Assembly (NCBI RefSeq): GCF_014905555.1
Contig: NZ_BNGS01000004.1
Location: 496,001-560,000, forward strand
Reading direction: 5' to 3'
From: Streptomyces sp. Y2F8-2
Lineage (GTDB): Bacteria; Actinomycetota; Actinomycetes; Streptomycetales; Streptomycetaceae
DNA length: 64,000 bases
Position numbers and translations under genes: made by a program. Under the pieces are notes generated by a model, which was given only the letters and a program-made list of their open reading frames with translations, was not told where the DNA came from and did no database searches. Below are positions 9,785-17,450 of the stretch, one piece after another. Numbering within the stretch: position 1 is the first letter of the stretch; each line of letters begins with the position of its first letter.

Positions 9785-11308
9785 TCAGTCCCCGACTTCG
9801 GCCGGCTTCAGGGAATCGCGGTCGGCCCCGGTGAGCGGGAGCTCTGCACGCAGGGTGGTTCCCACTCCGTGCGGACTCTCGACAGAGATCCTGCCGCCGA
9901 GCGCCTCCACGCGGTCCTTGAGGCCGAGGAGACCGGTGCCGCGGACGAAGTCGGCACCGCCGACCCCGTCGTCGTGGACGCACAGGCCAAGCACCCCGTC
10001 GGTGGCCTCGACCATGACCCTGACGGCCGAGGCCTGCGCATGCTTGATGGCATTGGTCAGTGCTTCGCAGACGACGTAGTACGCGCTGACCTGGATCCGC
10101 ATGGGAATCCTGGTCTCGGTGTGCACCACGAGATCGACCGGCAGGGAGGAGCGCCGAGCGAGCGCCTTGAGCGCGGGAGCGAGGCCTCCCCTGGCAAGGA
10201 TCGAGGGGTGGATGCCGCGCGCCATCTCGCGCAGCTCGTCCAGCGCATCCGTCAGCTCGGTGGTGACATGGTCCAGTCTCGTTCGGAGTTCGTCCAACTC
10301 GGGCGGCACTTTCGTCTGCGCCGCACCCAGGAGCAGCACGACCGAGACGAGCCGTTGCTGGACGCCGTCGTGGAGGTCGCGCTCGATGCGCCGACGGGTC
10401 TCGTCGGCTGCGTTGACGATGCGGGCGCGTGAGGCGGTCAGTTCGGCACGGGCTTCGGCGTTCTCGACGGCGGTGGCGACGAGCTCTGTGAAGCTGGTGA
10501 TCTGCAACTCCGTGTTCGCCGGGAAGGGCTCCTCGCTCTTCCTCGATGCGGCGATCACGCCCCACAGGCGCGCGGCAACCATGATCGGGCAGCCGACCGA
10601 CGAGCGGATGCCCACCGCACGCGCCTCCCGCGCGATCGCGCCTGGTGCGTCCGCGAAGTTCCTGATCCGGGCCGCACCGCCGGTGCGCCGGACCTCGCGG
10701 GCGATGCTCAACCCGTTCAGGTCGAAGCGCGTGCCGACGGTCAGGGGGTCCGGCACCCTGGTCCGGCTCCAGGCGGCGACGCCGGTAACGGTGCCGTCCG
10801 CCTCGTAGCGCTCCATACGGGCGAGATCGGCACCGCAGAGGAGGCCGACCTCGCGGGTCACGGCCTCGAAGACCGCCGAAGGCGGAGCCGACCGGGCGAC
10901 CAGTGTCGCGACTCGGCGCAACGCGGACTGCTCCTCCGTCAAGCGCGCCGACGCCAGTGCCGCCCGCCGTAGCCGGGCCGCGAGTTCTCCCACTACCGCG
11001 GCCGTGAGGAGGAAGACCCCCAACGCGACGCCGCTCTCGGAATCCGCGAGCTGGAACGAATGGAGCGGAGGGACGAACAGGTACGCGTAGGCCAGCACGC
11101 TCAGCACCGACGTGAGCAGTGCCAGCCCTGTACCCCACACCACGGCGACGGGGAGGACTGCGAGGAGGTAGAGCACCAGGAGGTGCAGCGGCGAGATGTG
11201 CCGCCCGAGGAGTGCGATGATGCCGGTGGTCGCAGCCACCATCGCGACGCTGGCGAGCAGACCGTTCAACCACCGCCGAGTCGGCAAACGCACCCGGCGC
11301 CGAGCCAT
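9785..11308 (-). CDS. Sensor histidine kinase with DUF4118 and GAF domains
   Basis: A protein of 507 residues; AAGGAAG precedes the ATG at 11308. It begins with a KdpD-like DUF4118 membrane region of four helices (about 12-105). A GAF domain follows with the WSRTRVPDPLTVG, VGCPIMV and LWGVIA segments. Next is a HisKA_3 dimerisation segment with the phospho-acceptor His in ETRRRIERDLHDGVQQRLV, then a HATPase domain with EALTNAIKHA and DDGVGGAD. This is the NarL-partner kinase architecture. The ligand of the GAF domain cannot be read from sequence. The adjacent receiver and LuxR-type regulators are candidate partners. Confidence 0.92.
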   Translation of the reverse strand: MARRRVRLPTRRWLNGLLASVAMVAATTGIIALLGRHISPLHLLVLYLLAVLPVAVVWGTGLALLTSVLSVLAYAYLFVPPLHSFQLADSESGVALGVFLLTAAVVGELAARLRRAALASARLTEEQSALRRVATLVARSAPPSAVFEAVTREVGLLCGADLARMERYEADGTVTGVAAWSRTRVPDPLTVGTRFDLNGLSIAREVRRTGGAARIRNFADAPGAIAREARAVGIRSSVGCPIMVAARLWGVIAASRKSEEPFPANTELQITSFTELVATAVENAEARAELTASRARIVNAADETRRRIERDLHDGVQQRLVSVVLLLGAAQTKVPPELDELRTRLDHVTTELTDALDELREMARGIHPSILARGGLAPALKALARRSSLPVDLVVHTETRIPMRIQVSAYYVVCEALTNAIKHAQASAVRVMVEATDGVLGLCVHDDGVGGADFVRGTGLLGLKDRVEALGGRISVESPHGVGTTLRAELPLTGADRDSLKPAEVGD

Positions 11309-11429
11309 AGCGTCGCTTCCTTGGTCGAACCTGACGGGCACCGTTAACCAAAGTGTGACATATTGCGCTGGCGGGCGTAGGTGTCGATCTTGTGCGTGGC
11401 CGTCCCGCCTGCGCACTGCCCGCCTGCTC

Positions 11430-11501
11430 GGCCTTCCGGCCTTCTGGCCTTCTGGCCTTCTGGCCTTCCGGCCTTCCGGCCTTCCGGCCTTCCGGCCGTC
11501 C
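11430..11501. repeat. Nine tandem 8-base units, GGCCTTCY
   Basis: Nine uninterrupted octamers: one GGCCTTCC, three GGCCTTCT, four GGCCTTCC and a final GGCCGTCC. The array lies about 120 bases upstream of the sensor kinase start and outside any credible gene. Because the unit is not a multiple of three it would shift frames if translated, so it is non-coding. Such arrays change copy number by slippage. Confidence 0.92.
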
Positions 11502-11690
11502 GAAGTCACCCGCCCGGGGTGGTGGTGAGCACCCCCGTCCGCGCGGCTGCTCGTGATGCCGGCCGGCCACGGGAGCGGTGCAGTACGGCCTGCCGCCGGG
11601 CGAGTCCACTGCTGCCCGTGGCACACCGCTGCCCATGGCGAGCCTGCGAGGCCTCGCACCGTGTCGCTGTCCGGCCATGGACGGTGCGGG

Positions 11691-12494
11691 TCAGCCCAGG
11701 ACGAGCAGGACGGCCAGCGCGATGAGCAGCGAGTCGATGCGGTCCAGCAGACCGCCGGAGCCGGGTAGCCAACGGCCGGCGTCCTTTGCCCGTGCACCTC
11801 TTTTGACCATGGACTCGAGAAGGTCGCCCACCGGGCCACCGACCGCCACAGCAACTGCCGTCGGCCAGCTCAGCGCGGACAGCACGGCGAGCACGCCGAG
11901 GCCGGCCGCGGACCCGGTCAGTGTCCCGCTCCACCTTTTGGCCGGCGACAGTGGTGACAGCCGCGGCCCGCCCAGCCCTCGACCGGCGAAGTACGCCACG
12001 ATGTCGGCGATCGAGACCGCGACGAACAACGCGAGCGCGCTCGCCCCGAGCGGCACCAGCGCGGCCAGCACACTCAGCCAGGCCAGCCCGAGCAGGCCGG
12101 CGCAGAGCCGTCGCAGGCCGTGGTCGGCGTCGCCGGCCAGGAGCGGCACTGCGGCCACTGCGAGAGCCCCGATCGCGACCACCCGGAGCACCTGTCCGGG
12201 CGCCAGCCAAGCGGCCATCACCACGCCTGTCACCGCCGCGCCCAGTACCACCCGGTCTGCCCGACCCAGCCGCATCAGCCCGCCGAACTCCATCACCGCA
12301 ATCACCCCGACCGCGACGGCGACGGCCGCGGCGCCCGGTCGGCCCAGCCAGAACGCACCGGTGACCAGAGGCACCCCCGCGGCCCATGCGCACCACCGGA
12401 CCATCAGCTCACGCCGCCGGGACGCGACCACCGCGACGCCGCCCAGCGCCAGCGCCCCACCGAGGTAGGGCGCCAGGGACGCGACGGTGATCAC
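11691..12494 (-). CDS. CdsA-like phosphatidate cytidylyltransferase
   Basis: A protein of 267 residues starting at GTG 12494, which overlaps the upstream stop as GTGA, so translation is probably coupled. It is a polytopic membrane protein of about eight helices. Its C-terminal part carries the CDP-diglyceride synthetase signature: SPLSPAKRWSGTLTG, then GGPVGDLLESMVKRGARAKDAGRWLPGSGGLLDRIDS contiguous, with the conserved DxxES and GGxxDRxDS residues. The family converts phosphatidic acid and CTP to CDP-diacylglycerol. Housekeeping CdsA is normally beside frr or pyrH; here it is paired with a GNAT-aminotransferase fusion, which suggests a dedicated, possibly different, nucleotidyl acceptor. Confidence 0.88.
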   Translation of the reverse strand: MITVASLAPYLGGALALGGVAVVASRRRELMVRWCAWAAGVPLVTGAFWLGRPGAAAVAVAVGVIAVMEFGGLMRLGRADRVVLGAAVTGVVMAAWLAPGQVLRVVAIGALAVAAVPLLAGDADHGLRRLCAGLLGLAWLSVLAALVPLGASALALFVAVSIADIVAYFAGRGLGGPRLSPLSPAKRWSGTLTGSAAGLGVLAVLSALSWPTAVAVAVGGPVGDLLESMVKRGARAKDAGRWLPGSGGLLDRIDSLLIALAVLLVLG

Positions 12495-14269
12495 CGAGCG
12501 GATCCGGTAGCGGCAGCGCCCGGAGGCATCGCAGCGAGCGAAGCCGGACCCGGCCGCAGAACGTGCAGGGCGGCCTGGCACGCGGCCACGATGCGCGCGT
12601 TCTCGGCGGTGTCCCTGACCGCGATGCGCACGGTGCGTCCCTGGTACTCGGGCGACAACGGCGACAGGTCCCGCAGGTATACGTCGCGACGGCGGCACTC
12701 GTCGACGAGTCGGGCGGCGCTCGGCCCGCCGGGCGGCAGAGTCACCGTGAGAAAGTTCGCCACGGCCTCCTCGACCACCACGGTCTCGTCCAGCCCGGCC
12801 AGGGCGGCGGCCAGTTCCCGGCGCAGCGCGTGGGTACGCAGCCAGCAGTGGGCGTAGTACGCCGGGTCGCGCAAGGCCGCCACCGCGGCCAGCTGTGCCG
12901 GGAGGCTGACCGGCCAGGGTGGCGTCCATCGGCGCAGCTGCGCCGCGGTGATCGGCTCGGCAACCAGGTACGCGGCCCGCGCACCGGACAGCGCGTACAT
13001 CTTGGACAACGAGCTGCAGACCACCACCCGCGGGTCCGTCGCGGCGAGGTCGGCGAGTGATTCGGTCAGGCCGGCATAGCCCAGGTACGCCTCGTCGATC
13101 CACCAGCGGGTTCGGACCGGTGCGGCGGCGATCAGCGAGCGCAGCTCTGCTGCCGGCGCGTGGCGTCCCGTCGGGTTGTTCGGGTTGACCACCACCACGA
13201 GGTCGTATCGGCCGGCCTCGACGGCAGCGGACAGCCGGGCCGGATCGATCCGCCAGCCGTCTTCGCGACGCAACCGGAACCGGTCCACCCGGCATCCGAT
13301 CACCCTCTCCGTGACATGCGCGTACTCGCCGTAGCTCGGGTCCGTGAGAAGCACCCTGCTTCCCGCGGTCAGCCACTGGCCGAACGCCCTGTAGATCAAG
13401 TCGGACGAACCGGCGCCGACCGCGAGCGTCTGAGCCGGCAGCGCCCGAGCCGCGGCGATCTCCGCCAGCAGGCCCTCGGCGCCGGATGGCGGCGAGGTAC
13501 GGGCGACCCAGGCCGGATCCTCCGCGAGCACCGCCCGCACCCCCGGTGCCGGTGGGAACCAGGCATCCAGTACGTCGGCCGCGACCACCCGGTGGCGCCG
13601 GTGCAGCGTGCGGAAGTCCGTGCCGATGGCGGTGAACGAGGCACCGCCGTGTTCGCAGCCGTCCGGCCGAGGTGCGAACGGCATGTCCAGCTGCCAGTCC
13701 ACTGCGGACCGCATACGCTCCAGGAGGGTGCGGTAACGGTCCATCGCGACCTTCGTCAGCTCGGTCACGCTGCCGGTCAGCACCTCGAACGTCAACGCAC
13801 CGCTGTCCACGGTACGGCCGACCGGGCGCAGGCCGGTGGCCAGGTACATGGTGAGCAGCTCGGTGCGCCCCATCGCCACCACCCGGCGACCGCCCCGGGC
13901 GGCGATCCAGCGCAGCGCCGCGTACATCAGCAGCGGCGCCGCTGCGCCGGCCCGCCAGCGCGGCTCAACGGTGAGGATGCGCACCTCGAACAGATCGCTC
14001 TCGGTCAGCAGCGGCAGCTCGTCGCGGGTCAGGTACTTGTCCAGCGCGTACCGCCCCAACCACGGCGGAGTCAGGCTGACAAAGCCGACACGGGCCGCTC
14101 CTCGCGCCGCGACCAGGTAGACGTTGTCACCGTCCAGCCCGTCGCGGAGCCGCCCGGCCGGATTCGGCTCATGCTGGCCCAACTCCTGTGCGTACACTCG
14201 GTGACGCAGTTCATGGATCCACTCGAGATCCTCCGGAGTAGCAACACGCAGCTGCAGGTCACGGCCCAT
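12491..14269 (-). CDS. GNAT acyltransferase fused to a PLP aminotransferase (HisC/CobD type)
   Basis: A protein of 592 residues; GAGAGGTG precedes the ATG at 14269. The first ~195 residues are a GNAT-type domain resembling N-acyl amino acid or autoinducer synthases (ELRHRVYAQELGQHEPN, FEVRILTVEPRWR, MYLATGLRPVG). From about 235 on it is a fold-type I aminotransferase of the histidinol-phosphate transaminase / threonine-phosphate decarboxylase group: GSSDLIYRAF, NPNNPTGRH, DEAYLGY, and SSLSKMYALSGAR with the PLP-binding Lys. Its 3' end overlaps the cytidylyltransferase start. A joint product such as an acylated amino alcohol or amino-phospholipid head group is my inference; the substrate is unknown. 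Confidence 0.85.
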   Translation of the reverse strand: MGRDLQLRVATPEDLEWIHELRHRVYAQELGQHEPNPAGRLRDGLDGDNVYLVAARGAARVGFVSLTPPWLGRYALDKYLTRDELPLLTESDLFEVRILTVEPRWRAGAAAPLLMYAALRWIAARGGRRVVAMGRTELLTMYLATGLRPVGRTVDSGALTFEVLTGSVTELTKVAMDRYRTLLERMRSAVDWQLDMPFAPRPDGCEHGGASFTAIGTDFRTLHRRHRVVAADVLDAWFPPAPGVRAVLAEDPAWVARTSPPSGAEGLLAEIAAARALPAQTLAVGAGSSDLIYRAFGQWLTAGSRVLLTDPSYGEYAHVTERVIGCRVDRFRLRREDGWRIDPARLSAAVEAGRYDLVVVVNPNNPTGRHAPAAELRSLIAAAPVRTRWWIDEAYLGYAGLTESLADLAATDPRVVVCSSLSKMYALSGARAAYLVAEPITAAQLRRWTPPWPVSLPAQLAAVAALRDPAYYAHCWLRTHALRRELAAALAGLDETVVVEEAVANFLTVTLPPGGPSAARLVDECRRRDVYLRDLSPLSPEYQGRTVRIAVRDTAENARIVAACQAALHVLRPGPASLAAMPPGAAATGSAR

Positions 14270-14345
14270 AGGCACCTCTCTCGCGGGGGCACTCCATCGT
14301 GGGCGACACGGACCGGCCGCGTCAGGGGCCAAGTGACGCAATCAG

Positions 14346-14363
14346 CTGAGTACGCGTACTCAG
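14346..14363. promoter_or_regulatory. Perfect 18-base palindrome in a divergent intergenic region
   Basis: CTGAGTACGCGTACTCAG is its own reverse complement. It lies 77 bases upstream of the fusion-enzyme start (14269, minus) and about 210 bases before the flavoprotein start (14572, plus). The position and perfect symmetry suggest an operator for a dimeric repressor. The remainder of 14270-14571 shows nothing I can name. Confidence 0.55.
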
Positions 14364-14571
14364 GCGCAGGCGGGCCCCTCGTGCAGACGTACTCCACGCC
14401 CTCGGCCGCTTCAGCGCCCAAGACGCGAACGCAGATGTCGCGGTGCTCCGTCGGCCACTCGCCTCACGGACCATTCGGACGCCTGGTGGTGGCGCCGCAC
14501 CGCACCGGTCCGCACGCTGGACATGGACGCGCCGCCATGCACTGCGTGGCGGCAGGACTCCGGGAGGACCT

Positions 14572-15309
14572 GTGACCGCTTCTTCGCCCGCCGTCGACGC
14601 ACCGCCCGCCCGCTACGACGATCTGCGGGCCCTGGTGATCAACTGCACCCTCAAGCGGTCGCCGGAGCCCAGCAACACCCAGGGGCTCATCGACCGCAGC
14701 ACCGCCATCATGGCGGCACAGGGAGTGCAGACCGATGTGGTACGGGCCATCGATCACGACATCGCCACCGGCGTGTGGCCCGACATGACCGAGCACGGCT
14801 GGGAGACGGACGCCTGGCCAGACCTTTACCGGCAGGTCCTCGCAGCCGACATCCTCATCCTGGCCGGTCCCATCTGGCTGGGTGACAACAGCTCCGTGAT
14901 GAAGCAGGTGATCGAACGCCTTTACGCATGCTCCAGCGTGCTCAACGACGCCGGCCAGTACGCCTACTACGGGCGAGTCGGCGGCTGCCTGATCACCGGC
15001 AATGAGGACGGCGTCAAGCACTGCGCCATGAACGTCCTCTACAGCCTGCAGCACCTGGGCTACACCATCCCTCCCCAGGCTGACGCCGGCTGGATCGGCG
15101 AGGCGGGTCCCGGTCCCTCCTACCTCGACCCCGGCTCGGGCGGTCCGGAGAACGACTTCACCAACCGCAACACGACCTTCATGACCTGGAACCTGCTGCA
15201 CCTGGCGCGGGCGCTGAAGGACCTCGGCGGCATCCCCGCCTATGGCAACCAGCGCACCGCCTGGGACGCGGGCTGCCGCCGTGACTACGAAAACCCCGAG
15301 CACCGGTAG
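14572..15309 (+). CDS. Flavodoxin-fold NAD(P)H-dependent oxidoreductase
   Basis: A protein of 245 residues. The GTG at 14572 is chosen because GGGAGG precedes it; the frame extends further upstream without a ribosome site. After a short polar leader the flavodoxin fold starts with ALVINCTLKRSPEPSNTQGLID, the typical FMN phosphate-binding loop, then ILILAGPIWLGDNSSVMKQVIERL for the second FMN contact. A long C-terminal extension contains DFTNRNTTFMTWNLLHLA. It belongs to the NADPH-dependent FMN reductase family; the electron acceptor is unknown. It shares an intergenic region with the fusion enzyme. Confidence 0.85.
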   Translation: MTASSPAVDAPPARYDDLRALVINCTLKRSPEPSNTQGLIDRSTAIMAAQGVQTDVVRAIDHDIATGVWPDMTEHGWETDAWPDLYRQVLAADILILAGPIWLGDNSSVMKQVIERLYACSSVLNDAGQYAYYGRVGGCLITGNEDGVKHCAMNVLYSLQHLGYTIPPQADAGWIGEAGPGPSYLDPGSGGPENDFTNRNTTFMTWNLLHLARALKDLGGIPAYGNQRTAWDAGCRRDYENPEHR

Positions 15310-15453
15310 GGCCCTCCTGAGCGGGCCGGCGGCCCATGCCTTCCGGCATCGACGTGGCCGACCGGCCGCACGCACGGTTGTTGACGCCCGGCGATGGGGG
15401 GAGCCGGCCGAAGTCGTCCGGCTGCTGTAGAAGAACGGGAAGGAGCACGTGCG

Positions 15454-16674
15454 GTGAGCGAGCGCGCCGGCGGCCCGCCGGGCGGCCGGGTTCCGGTCGA
15501 GCCTTTGCTGCGGACGATGGTCCGGCGGGACCCGACGGAAGCGCACCGCGTCGCTACACCGCTGGAGCTCTTGTTCGATCTCTGTTTCGTGGTGGCCGTC
15601 GCGCAGGCAGGTGGCAGGCTGGTGCACGCCGTGGCGGCGGGGCATGCCGGTCAGGGTGTGGCCGGCTACGCCATGATCTTCTTTGCCGTCTGGTGGGCCT
15701 GGATGAACTTCACCTGGTTCGCCTCCGCGTACGACACGGACGACGTGCCCTACCGGCTCACCACGTTGGTGCAGATCGCGGGCGTCCTCATCCTGGCCGC
15801 CGGGGTGCCACGCGCCTTCGACCGCACGGACTACTCCATCGTCCTGATCGGCTACGTGGTGATGCGGCTGGCCTTGACGACTCAGTGGGTCAGAGCGGCC
15901 CGCAGTGAGCGGGGCGACGCCCGCATCACCGCCTTGCGGTACGCCGCCGGCGTCGTCCTCGTGCAGATCGGCTGGGTGGCGTTCGGGTTCCTGCCGCACA
16001 CGGACGTGAAGGCGTGGGTGTACGTCGTCCTCGCGGCCGCAGAACTCGCCGTGCCCGTGGTGGCCGAGCGTCGCAGGCCGACTCCCTGGCATCCCCACCA
16101 CATCGCCGAGCGCTACGGACTGTTCACCCTGATCGTCCTGGGCGAGACGGTCGCCGCCGCGACGGTGGCCGTGCAGAGGGCTCTGGACAGGGGCGGTTCG
16201 ACGCAGCTGCTTCCCATCGCCGCGGGTGGCCTGCTGATCGTGTTCGCCGCCTACTGGATCTACTTCGTCGTGCCCATCCACGAGCACCTGCGGACGAGCA
16301 GACGTGCATTCCTGTGGGGATACGGGCACTACCTGGTCTTCTCCACGGCCGCCGCCATCGGCGCCGGGCTCGAAGTGGCGATCGAGCAGGTGGCCGGCCA
16401 GGCCCACATCGGCGCCACGAGCGCCGCCGCCGCGGCCACCGTTCCGACGGCCGGATTCGTCTTCTTCACCTGGCTCCTGCACGCACGCCACGACAAGCCG
16501 TCACTGCGCCAGCAGGCTGTCCTGCCGCTGACCGCGGTCGCCATCCTGGCCTGCACGTTCGCGGGCTCATGGGCGGTGCTGATCGCCGGATTCGTCGCGG
16601 CACTCAGCGTGGCCGTCTCCTTGATCCAGCGCCACCGCTTCACCCCGTCATCAGATGCCGCAGCCATTCCCTGA
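15454..16674 (+). CDS. LtrA family membrane protein
   Basis: A protein of 406 residues from GTG 15454, with AAGGAG upstream. The family signature appears at the start: LLRTMVRRDPTEAHRVATPLELLFDLCFVVAVAQ is contiguous, followed by about ten hydrophobic segments (FFAVWWAWMNFTWFASAYD, ERYGLFTLIVLGETVAAAT). This is the low temperature requirement A family, named from a Listeria mutant; the biochemical role is unknown and transport is only assumed. Its 3' end overlaps a frameshifted gene by 20 bases. Confidence 0.92.
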   Translation: MSERAGGPPGGRVPVEPLLRTMVRRDPTEAHRVATPLELLFDLCFVVAVAQAGGRLVHAVAAGHAGQGVAGYAMIFFAVWWAWMNFTWFASAYDTDDVPYRLTTLVQIAGVLILAAGVPRAFDRTDYSIVLIGYVVMRLALTTQWVRAARSERGDARITALRYAAGVVLVQIGWVAFGFLPHTDVKAWVYVVLAAAELAVPVVAERRRPTPWHPHHIAERYGLFTLIVLGETVAAATVAVQRALDRGGSTQLLPIAAGGLLIVFAAYWIYFVVPIHEHLRTSRRAFLWGYGHYLVFSTAAAIGAGLEVAIEQVAGQAHIGATSAAAAATVPTAGFVFFTWLLHARHDKPSLRQQAVLPLTAVAILACTFAGSWAVLIAGFVAALSVAVSLIQRHRFTPSSDAAAIP

Positions 16675-17228
16675 GTCGCTGGGAGCGGCGCGGCAGCGGC
16701 GCCTGTGGGACACCTCCGACCTCGACGACCCACGTGTCGCAGAGAACCTCAGCGCCCACTTCCCCTGGTACGAGCACGCCACCGCACGCCTGGAGATCTA
16801 CAACCGCGTCCTGCTGTGGCGCGTACTCACCGGGGACGACTCCTTCGACCTGGAGCACTGGGTGACCCGGGTCGCCAACCGCCCGCAGACGGAGGTCGCG
16901 AGAGCACGCGTCAGCAGGTCCTGGTGCTCTACCTGGCCACCTCCGCTCTGGATTCCGAGACCGTGGGCTGGTCGCGGAACGACGGCACGGCACGCACCTC
17001 GCCGACGACCGGGGACGGCGACGAACCGCCGTACAAGCCGGGCGTGCATGCCGGGAGGACGGCTGGAGGCTGTTCCAGGCCGCCCAGTTGATCCCGCCCT
17101 ATCCGGGACACGAGTACGTGTCGTTTCTCAAGCATGAGTTCTTCTTCGAGACGCTCGTGGAGGTGGACGCGGGAGACGGGACCGCGCGTACGGAGTCCTC
17201 CCGGTGGCGTCCGCGTGTCGTGCCATGA
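16655..17228 (+). pseudogene. Hypothetical gene broken by two frameshifts
   Basis: Three consecutive frames each carry a protein-like part: residues MPQPFPESLGAARQRRLWDT to about NRPQTEVAR, then QQVLVLYLATSALDSETVGW to about EPPYKPG, then DGWRLFQAAQLIPPYPGHEY through KHEFFFETLVEVD to the TGA at 17226. The switches fall near 16895-16910 and 17040-17058. Joined, they make about 190 residues that I do not assign to a family. It overlaps the end of the LtrA gene and was probably its co-transcribed partner. Confidence 0.65.
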
Positions 17229-17450
17229 CGACCGGGTGTGCCACGTGCCGCGGTTCCCGGCAGACACTGAGGCAAGCCGTGGTCGGGCGCAGGGGTGCGT
17301 TCCGCACGGGCCGTACCCGATCGGTGCCGCGGACGCCCGGGCGGGACCGCAGCACCGATCAGCCGGCTGCTGCCGGCCATGGGGCCCACCCTCGGATCCG
17401 CGTGCGGTGGGGGCAAGGCGAGCGGAAAGGAAGATCACTACTCTGCATGA

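Noticed and set aside
11430..11501. CRISPR array
   Set aside because: The units are only eight bases, with no spacers, and no cas genes are present.
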